Below the pieces are notes generated by a model, which was not told where the DNA came from, made no database searches, and saw nothing but the letters and a program-made list of their open reading frames with translations. Positions 57,141 to 64,000 of a stretch of 64,000 nt of DNA are shown piece after piece. Origin of the DNA: Hofstenia miamia (taxonomy: Eukaryota > Xenacoelomorpha > Acoela). The position numbers and the translations under genes are program-made. Numbering within the stretch: the stretch's first letter is position 1; each line of letters begins with the position of its first letter. The DNA lies in contig SCFE01000054.1 of assembly GCA_004352715.1 (NCBI GenBank), positions 1,469,674 through 1,533,673 of the forward strand, given 5' to 3'.

Positions 57141-58960
57141 TGTCTACTCTTTTTTTTGGTTTTGTCTGTTCTGTCTAGGCGCGTATTTGCGGGAAATCCT
57201 CTGACTTTACCCTCGGCGCCTGGACAGGTCTCAAACAGAGTGTCTTCAACATAATATTTAAGGGCAGTTTTTGCAATTAGCACTAAACCGCCTCATTATC
57301 TGAACACTAGGTATGGAAATATTTTGAATATTGTAAAAAAATTGAATTTCTTATTGACAAAATTTATTCTTATTTGCATGTAACTCAGGCATAAGCACAT
57401 GTTTTTGCACATATTTTCATAATTGAATGAACCGGGCACTACGCAATAAATCTGTCCATGTAAAAACCTTTCAATATTTGTTAACAGACTTGGACAAAAA
57501 TGTCCAAAATGTGGACACTAGTGTAAATAGGGTTAAAATTATTGACCTAATTCAACTCTTCCGTGTGCTTTCAATGCTGAAAGCAACAATGGTCATGTCG
57601 GCGTTTAAGTTTTTTGGATTCTAGAATCAGTGTTCTATCAATTAACGAGAATCTAGCTGCAAATGAAAATTGGACTAGTATTCCAAAATTGGGAGTTTTA
57701 TAGGACTGATTGCGTTTGAGCACAATGATTGCGTCAGTACCTACTAAAATAGACCCTAATTGGTTAGGGACAGGGGCATCAGTCGTAACCTGGTTAGTGG
57801 AAAAAAGCAAGACAAAGTTCAAAAAATGAATTTTACGAGGTAATTTTTTTAATTTTTTTACGAAAAATTTTTTTATTTAACCAATAAAAATTTCCTTTGA
57901 GAACTTAAATGGGGGAATTCCCCCCTTCCGCTCATCATCTTTGCGTACTCCAATGATTAGTGATATGATAACAATATAAAGATACTACAAGAAAAACCGA
58001 AGTAAATTGGTATTTGTACAAATCGTAATAAATTTACAAATTGATTATTTGTAGGAGATAATTTAATGAATAAACCAAGAGATCCGAAGCAATTCATTTT
58101 TTTGGGTTTTTGTTCTGTCCTCTGACTTTGCGCTCGGCGTCTGGACTTGAACACTATGTATGAAAATATTTTGAATATTTTACAAAAATCGAATTTCTCA
58201 TTGACAAAACCTATCCTTATTTGCATGTAATTCAGACATAAGCAAATGTTTTTGCACATATCTTTATAATTGAATGAACCATGCACTACGCCATAGAGCT
58301 GTCCATGTAAAAACATTTCAATATTTGTTTGCAGACTTGGATAAAATTGTCCAAAATGTGGAAAAATTGGTTTGTTACGTAAAAGTAACACTAGTGTAAA
58401 TAGGGTTAATATTGTTGACTAAATTCAACTCTTTCGGATGCTTTCAATGCTGAAGAAAACAACGGTCATGTCGGCGTTAAAGATTTCTTAATTCTAGAAT
58501 CAGTGTTCTATCAATTAACGAGAATCTAGTTGCAAATGAAAACTTGACTAGTATGCCAAAATTGGGATTTTTATAGCACTGATTGCGTCAGGGCCTACTT
58601 AAGTAGGCTCTGATTGCATTTGAATTGGTTAGTGACAGGGGCATCAGTCCTAACCTGGTTAGTGGAAAAATGCAAGACAAAGTTCAAAAAATGCATTTTA
58701 CGAGGTAATTTTTTAAATTTTTTTACCAAAAATTTGTTTATTTAGCCAATCAAAATTTCCTTTGATAACTTAACTGAGAGAAGTCACCCCTCCCCTCCCC
58801 CCATCCCCGCCGCCATCATCTTTGCGAACGCCACTGGTTAATGATATGATAACAGTATAAAGATACTACAAGAAAAACCGAAGTAAATTGGTATTTGTAC
58901 AAATCGTAATAAATGTATTTGATAATTTAATGAATAAACCAAGAGATCAGAAGCAATTGC
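57141..58960. repeat. diverged tandem duplication, two ~0.9-kb units
   Basis: Unit 1 (57141-58096) and unit 2 (58097-58960) share an ordered series of blocks. These are CTCTGACTTT.C.CTCGGCG (57198 and 58119), the CACTAGTGTAAATAGGGTTAA block (57518 and 58389), TCTAGAATCAGTGTTCTATC (57621 and 58493), the ATGATATGATAACA block and GAAAAACCGAAGTAAATTGG (57990 and 58871). The 144-codon minus-strand frame at 58391-57957 spans the junction, and its C-terminal end recurs at 58838, so it is a by-product of the duplication. No function was recognised. TTAACCCTATTTACACTAGTG in reverse would suit a piggyBac-like end, but no partner end was found. Confidence 0.85.
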
Positions 58961-60483
58961 TTGTATTTTTAAGACTTTCCATAAATATTCATTGTTATTA
59001 TTACTACTTTTTATCGTGCATAGTTTTACGTTTCTCACTGCAGGCTATGCAGGCGCGGACTTAAGAGGGGCTTAGGAAGTGTAAACCCTAATGAGGGAAA
59101 ATCGCAGAGGTGTCCATGTTCCCACGCCTAATAATGAATACTGAAATGTAAACATTTTTCACAATTTCTCATTGTAATAAACAAGGCTAGATTTTTTCTT
59201 GAGCATTTCAGCATGTCCAGTTTGTTCCAAAAATAGAAGTATTAGTAAACCTTTTGAAAAGGCAGTTAGGAACATGAGACCCCGTCCCCCCAATAAGGAA
59301 CCTGCGAGGGCAATTAAAGCAATAAAATTATTTTAAATATTTTTTGGATAGCAAAAATGCAACAAATTTAACTCTTAATATATAAAACCTCATTATAAAA
59401 GTGGAAAATATTTTTGGTATCATCGAAATATTTCATTTTCCTTATAACTATTTTAATCCCCCCTTTCCCTTATCACAATGAAGATAATTGAAATAAACTT
59501 GAATTTCTTTACTAATTTCGGCACAATAAATTTTATGCCAACTGAACATTTGATGGTCTCCATTTTCTGAACATTTCAAATTGATTGTGCTGATGTGACG
59601 AATATTTGCACTTCGACAATAAATAAGAAAAGGAGGGGGGTAAATAAATACTGTTAAAACAGACCTATGCCTAATTAATGGCGACACCAGCAAACAATAA
59701 TGAAATAATAAATACTGTGTTAAAAGCAGGGATTTGTTGCAAAATCATGGATCTACTTGTGAAGCTTTACCATCATTGCAAATATTTCATTAAACCAGCA
59801 GAAATTAAATTATAATTTCAAATAACAAATTTTACAAACTATAATTCTACAGGGTGGACCAAATGTAACTACGTTTTAATCAGTGATATATTCACTTAAA
59901 GTGAAAACAATACATTTTTTATAACCTGAATTTTGAATTCACAAATTAAATTTATAACCACAAATGCTTAGCAATTAAGATTGTTGATTCCTTTGCATAA
60001 GCAAACACTTTTACAGTGTAATGAGTGATACATCGTCCAACTTGTTTGTCAATCTTAATTGCTCCGAAAATAGCTAAATTGAAGGTTGGAAAGCTATTAA
60101 GGTGATACACCCCCAGTTTTTGCTCCCCAAACGCAGAAGGCTAGCTATTTTTGGTCTTGCAATAGAGTATACAATCTTGGCTTCAAGCGCAATACATACG
60201 CATACATTTCGCCGTAATGAATATAATGAACCTAAAAAATTTTCATTTGTTTTATGAAATCCAAAAGCACTAAAATGAAGAAGATAAAATATCTTTTGAT
60301 AAGAAATAGAATGAGGCAATTCAAAGGGAAGAGTTGTTGATCTCAGAAAGGAATTATGTGTTTTCTCGATTACAATATTAAAAAAATTAATTTCAATTCA
60401 TTGAAAATAATCAAAAAAGCCGTTTCTTGAATTTACTATTCAATTAGTAAAATTCTAAATATAGTAAATCTTGTCACAAAAAA
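58961..60483. other. no gene recognised; short inverted repeats
   Basis: TTTTAATCCCCCCTTTCCC at 59451 and AAGGAGGGGGGTAAATAAA near 59630 are imperfect inverted copies about 190 bases apart, possibly a small MITE. TACAGGGTGGACCAAATGTA near 59850 resembles a mariner end but has no partner. Frames at 59448-59693 and 60074-60319 (minus) are unsupported. Confidence 0.35.
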
Positions 60484-61063
60484 TTTTACACGCAATCATC
60501 TTGAACCGCATGCAAACATTAACTTTATGCAATGAAAAATCCAATTTTTGCAAAAATAGTCCATTTTTTCCAGTACCAAGTGTTTTGTAGAAAATATTGC
60601 AATCAGAAGCAAATTGCAGTGACCACTAAGCTCAACTAGTTTGTTTTCTGTGAATAGACAATTGAAGTCCATTTGCGTGCTCTGTGCGCAAATTCAGAAA
60701 CGAACGCCACAATTAAGAATGAAAATGAAGATTTAGACGATTCTCTATCCAGCTGTATTTTTCCAATTTGAGATTTTTATTTCTTAGTGACCTATAAGTA
60801 CAGAAACTTTTTTTAAGGCTGCTATTAAACCAAAATATATTATGTGTAGCAAAATATTTTTGCACTCATTTTTGAAAAGAATTATTCTTAGGAACAGTTA
60901 GAGATTAGTTACTATGAGAATTTAGATCAAATTCTGAAAATAATGTTGCATACTGGAGTGAAATAGGCCATTATTGTGTATTCCAAGTGTCCCAAGTAGG
61001 GTGGTGTTACAAATTTATTTCTTGAAGGCAGTATTGCGGATTAAAAAAATAGTGATCCTCTGA
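60484..61063. repeat. segmental duplication, copy B (ends at a gap)
   Basis: Nearly identical to 61462-62041, offset about 977 bases (for example TTTACACGCAATCATCTTGA at 60485). It stops at the gap base n at 61064 right after GTGATCCTCTGA, where copies A and C continue. In its last 60 bases it agrees with copy A (TTATTTCTTGAAGGCAGTA) rather than copy C (TTATGTCTTGGAGGTAGTA). Confidence 0.9.
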
Positions 61064-61461
61064 NACAACTGGCATTTTCTTATTTTAAATTTTATCAAAT
61101 AGTTTAAGTTAAAGAACTTTCGATACGAGATTGAGAACATAATATATTGAAAAGATTTAAATAAAAATATTTATTTTCTGTTTTGCCCCTGTCACTGCAC
61201 ACAACGTAAAATAAAAATTGTGTTTTAAATATATTTTTTCAAATTAAGGAATGTTTGTTCTTGTGCTTAAATGCGAATGAAGACAAGATTTCATGTTTAA
61301 GGCTTACAATGAGAACAAAGAACTTCAAATCAATAACATATTGAGGTTGTCCACTTTTGCAAAGCCATAGATGGAATCATTTTGGATATTTACAATTCCT
61401 TAAACTTGAAATCAAATTTGGAAGTGAGTCAGAAGCTCTCAGGCATTTTTTAATCCAGAAC
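61064..61461. other. gap base and short unique spacer
   Basis: An n at 61064 followed by AT-rich sequence without recognised features. Confidence 0.6.
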
Positions 61462-64000
61462 TTTACACGCAATCATCTTGACCCGCATGCAAACATTAAC
61501 TTTATGCAATGAAAAATCCAATTTTTGCAAAAATAGTCCATTTTTTCCAGTACCAAGTGTTTTGTAGAAAATATTGCAATCAGAAGCAAATGGCAGTGAC
61601 CACTAAGCTCAACTAGTTTGTTTTCGGTGAATAGACAATTGAAGTCCATTTGCGTGCTCTGTGCGCAAATTCAGAAACGAACGCCACAATTAAGAATGAA
61701 AATGAAGATTTAGACGATTCTCTATCCAGCTGTATTTTTCCAATTTGAGATTTTTATTTCTTAGTGACCTATAAGTACAGAAACTTTTTTTAAGGCTGCT
61801 ATTAAACCAAAATATATTATGTGTAGCAAAATATTTTTGCACTCATTTTTGAAAAGAATTATTCTTAGGAACAGTTAGAGATTAGTTACTATGAGAATTT
61901 AGATCAAATTCTGAAAATAATGTTGCATACTGGAGTGAAATAGGCCATTATTGTGTATTCCAAGTGTCCCAAGTAGGGTGGTGTTACAAATTTATGTCTT
62001 GGAGGTAGTATTGCGGATTAAAAAAATAGTGATCCTCTGAAAAAAATGAAAACTCTACAAAACAGGAATCTTTAGAAGTCTAGTGACATGTGATGTATGC
62101 ACAAGCTTAGTGTTCTGAATACTATAAAGTTAGTTTGCTTAGAAAAATATTAAAGTATATTGAATAATTTGACATTGTGAAAAATCTAAGTCTATGAAAA
62201 AAATTCATTGCTATTTCTAGATAAATTTTGGCTTTGAACATAATAATGCAATGCATGAAATTCACAAAGGTTAAACTTGGAAAATCAACAAATTCCATAT
62301 CTCTCTACAAAATTGGTCTTGATGAGACATACTGTCAACTTTCATGATGAGGCTTGTTAAAAGCAAAAACATGGTCAGAGAACTAAATTGAATACGGAAT
62401 AGAAACAGTAATTTAAATAAAAATACACCAAGATATGTATTTTGGTTTGAACTGTGGATAGATTTTATAAATGAAGAACCTGTCGACACTTGTTTTTTAT
62501 TTAAATCATCATTTGTCAAAGTTAATTTTGGTATTGTTATAATTACTCATTTTTAAAAAATTTGAATAGCTTATAGCTTTAAATATCTGAAATGTTAACC
62601 AAATCAATGGCACTAAGTTATCATATTTGGCACCAAAAAAAGACCTGGAAACTTATTCAATCTCAAAAAAAATATACATATTATTTTGTCATTTTTAATG
62701 TTAGACGAACTGTTGTCAATGCAAAATAATCAGTATCCAATCTCTCTCCTCACCTTTATTGATTTTCCTTCCACAAAATTATGCTTGTATTCAATGTTGA
62801 CTAAAAAATGAATATCACTTCTCATTCCACTTTTGGAACATATTTGATTCATATATTATGTATTGGGGGGCAGATATAATCTTTTCTCGAAACAAAGGGC
62901 TGCACAAAATTTTGACTAATGCATACCACGTTTTATAGAACTGTAAAGTGTACTGACGTAATGTGAATTTATCCAATTGCAATGACGTAAAGTAGCAATG
63001 ATTAGAATTATAACATGTAGGAGTTGTGCTGGCAGAAAAAAAGGTTTGAAAAAAACATACTTAAAGCACGTGTTTAAAATGCTTGATTTCCCAAAATGTT
63101 GCTTTCACTGTGTTGCTAAAACGCAGATTTCTTAATCCTGCTTCTATGATTTCAATCTTCATTACGTTCAATGATTAACTTAGCATTTTTCAGTATTGAC
63201 TTCTTATCCCAATTAAGGTGAAGAGGCATTGCTGAAATTCCGAAGTGCTGAAAAGAATCGCGTTTCAAAATTTTTTTAGTATTTTTTTTCTAAAAAAACG
63301 TTTTTTCTGAGATTGGACCGGGCTTAGTTTGACCAGATTAATTGGACCGCATCCGAACCCAAAACTAATCTTTTTTAAGCAAAGCAAATTTATAGTACTG
63401 CTTATTAATTTGATTATGCAGATATTTCTTATTCTTTTATTAAATATGCCTTTCTTATAATCTTATTTTAGAAATGTTTATTAAATAATAGGAAGAGCTA
63501 TGCAAAAAAATTTATAGCACAATATTTTTAAAAAAAATTTCGAGCTGAAACGAGCCTCACTGAAAGATTTTACGTGGCGAGTCGGCCGAGCAAAGATGAC
63601 GTAAAATTATAACAAACCGAGCTTACAAATTTCGTTTCGTTGACAAGTCTGATATTCAATTAAATCTTTCTTTATGATAGTATTAAAACACCTAAAGGTA
63701 TATCTAAACAAATGGGTAGACGTTATTGATGATATGTGAACAGAAAGCAATGACTAGCATGTTAAAAGCTCAGAAATATTCTGAAAGTATAACTCCATTT
63801 TTTCGTTAAACCGAATTTGCTTTGACTTAGCAAAAGTATTTGCATAAACTAATCTCAATGTATGTAGAATATTTTTTATAACTCTATATTAGGAACTGCA
63901 AACTATCTTGTTCAGTCAAAAACAAAGCAAAGCTTCACAGTTTACAGGATTAGTATTTTTTAAGCATTTGAAGAATGGTTTTCATAAAATTTCGAATTAG
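61462..64000. repeat. segmental duplication, copy C (runs off the window)
   Basis: Combines the sequence of copy B (61462-62041) with that of copy A (61934 to the window end), so it looks like the fullest version. It holds two segments absent from copy A (about 63078-63310 and 63540-63800). The second includes GGCGAGTCGGCCGAGC and has more CG than its flanks. No gene is carried. Confidence 0.9.

Noticed and set aside
57957-58391. 144-codon minus-strand open frame
   Set aside because: It crosses the junction of a tandem duplication, and its end recurs at 58838. Composition is AT-driven and no domain was recognised.
59850-59880. mariner-like terminal repeat TACAGGGTGGACC
   Set aside because: Single end with no partner or transposase nearby; not enough to call an element.
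1-64000. tRNA, rRNA, CRISPR or operon structure
   Set aside because: No B-box-like GGTTCRANTCC with a matching A box was noticed, no direct-repeat/spacer array was seen, and the gene structure is eukaryotic. A tRNAscan-SE run would settle the tRNA question.

Overview
The window reads as AT-rich nuclear DNA of an invertebrate animal. Long stretches have no open frame, there are (TA)n tracts, genes are split by GT-AG introns, and decayed transposons of many metazoan families are present (Ty3/gypsy, mariner, Tc1/mariner DD41D-like, piggyBac, hAT, a LINE, a GIY-YIG relic of Penelope type). The taxon cannot be fixed more closely. Most short open frames are chance.

The clearest host genes are a tandem pair on the minus strand, each coding for a secreted or membrane-anchored TPM-domain protein (the family of C. 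elegans MOLO-1). The upstream copy (51920 to 45595) is complete: four exons, 269 codons. The downstream copy (42757 to 39570) has the same exon lengths and phases, but its last exon runs into a one-base assembly gap at 39569. Beyond that gap lies a perfect 491-bp inverted repeat. A terminal exon of another, unidentified gene lies at 14381-14532 (+), and a weaker candidate at about 1307-1504 (+).

The rest is mostly transposon debris. 2.5-8.3 kb: two DUF659/hAT-type relics, two MITE-like elements with inverted ends and a GIY-YIG relic. 10.6-12.9 kb: a mariner relic, a hammerhead-like motif and an inverted Ty3/gypsy fragment. 17-21 kb: a long decayed Ty3/gypsy element (+) of the same family, with a foreign insertion in gag. 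21.9-24.4 kb: a second mariner relic and an unrecognised coding relic split by a 0.97-kb element. 24.4-31.2 kb: very AT-rich, with a 621-base N gap and TTCTTGG/CCAAGAA arrays. 31.7-33.06 kb: an almost intact Tc1/mariner transposon. 46.5-48.7 kb: a LINE fragment carrying a piggyBac insertion, inside intron 3 of the complete TPM gene. 52.7-53.5 kb: a third fragment of the Ty3/gypsy family (gag-protease, minus). 55.3-64 kb: anonymous sequence shaped by segmental and tandem duplications.

Five gaps occur: single n at 12936, 14693, 39569 and 61064, and a run at 29393-30013. Three of the single-n gaps sit on a (TA)n tract or on the end of a duplicated arm; the fourth (61064) ends a direct duplication. 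The duplications next to them may therefore be assembly artefacts. I found no operon, CRISPR array or convincing tRNA or rRNA gene, and no clearly new biological system. The TPM pair with its Ser/His/Gly-rich tail is the most interesting host content.
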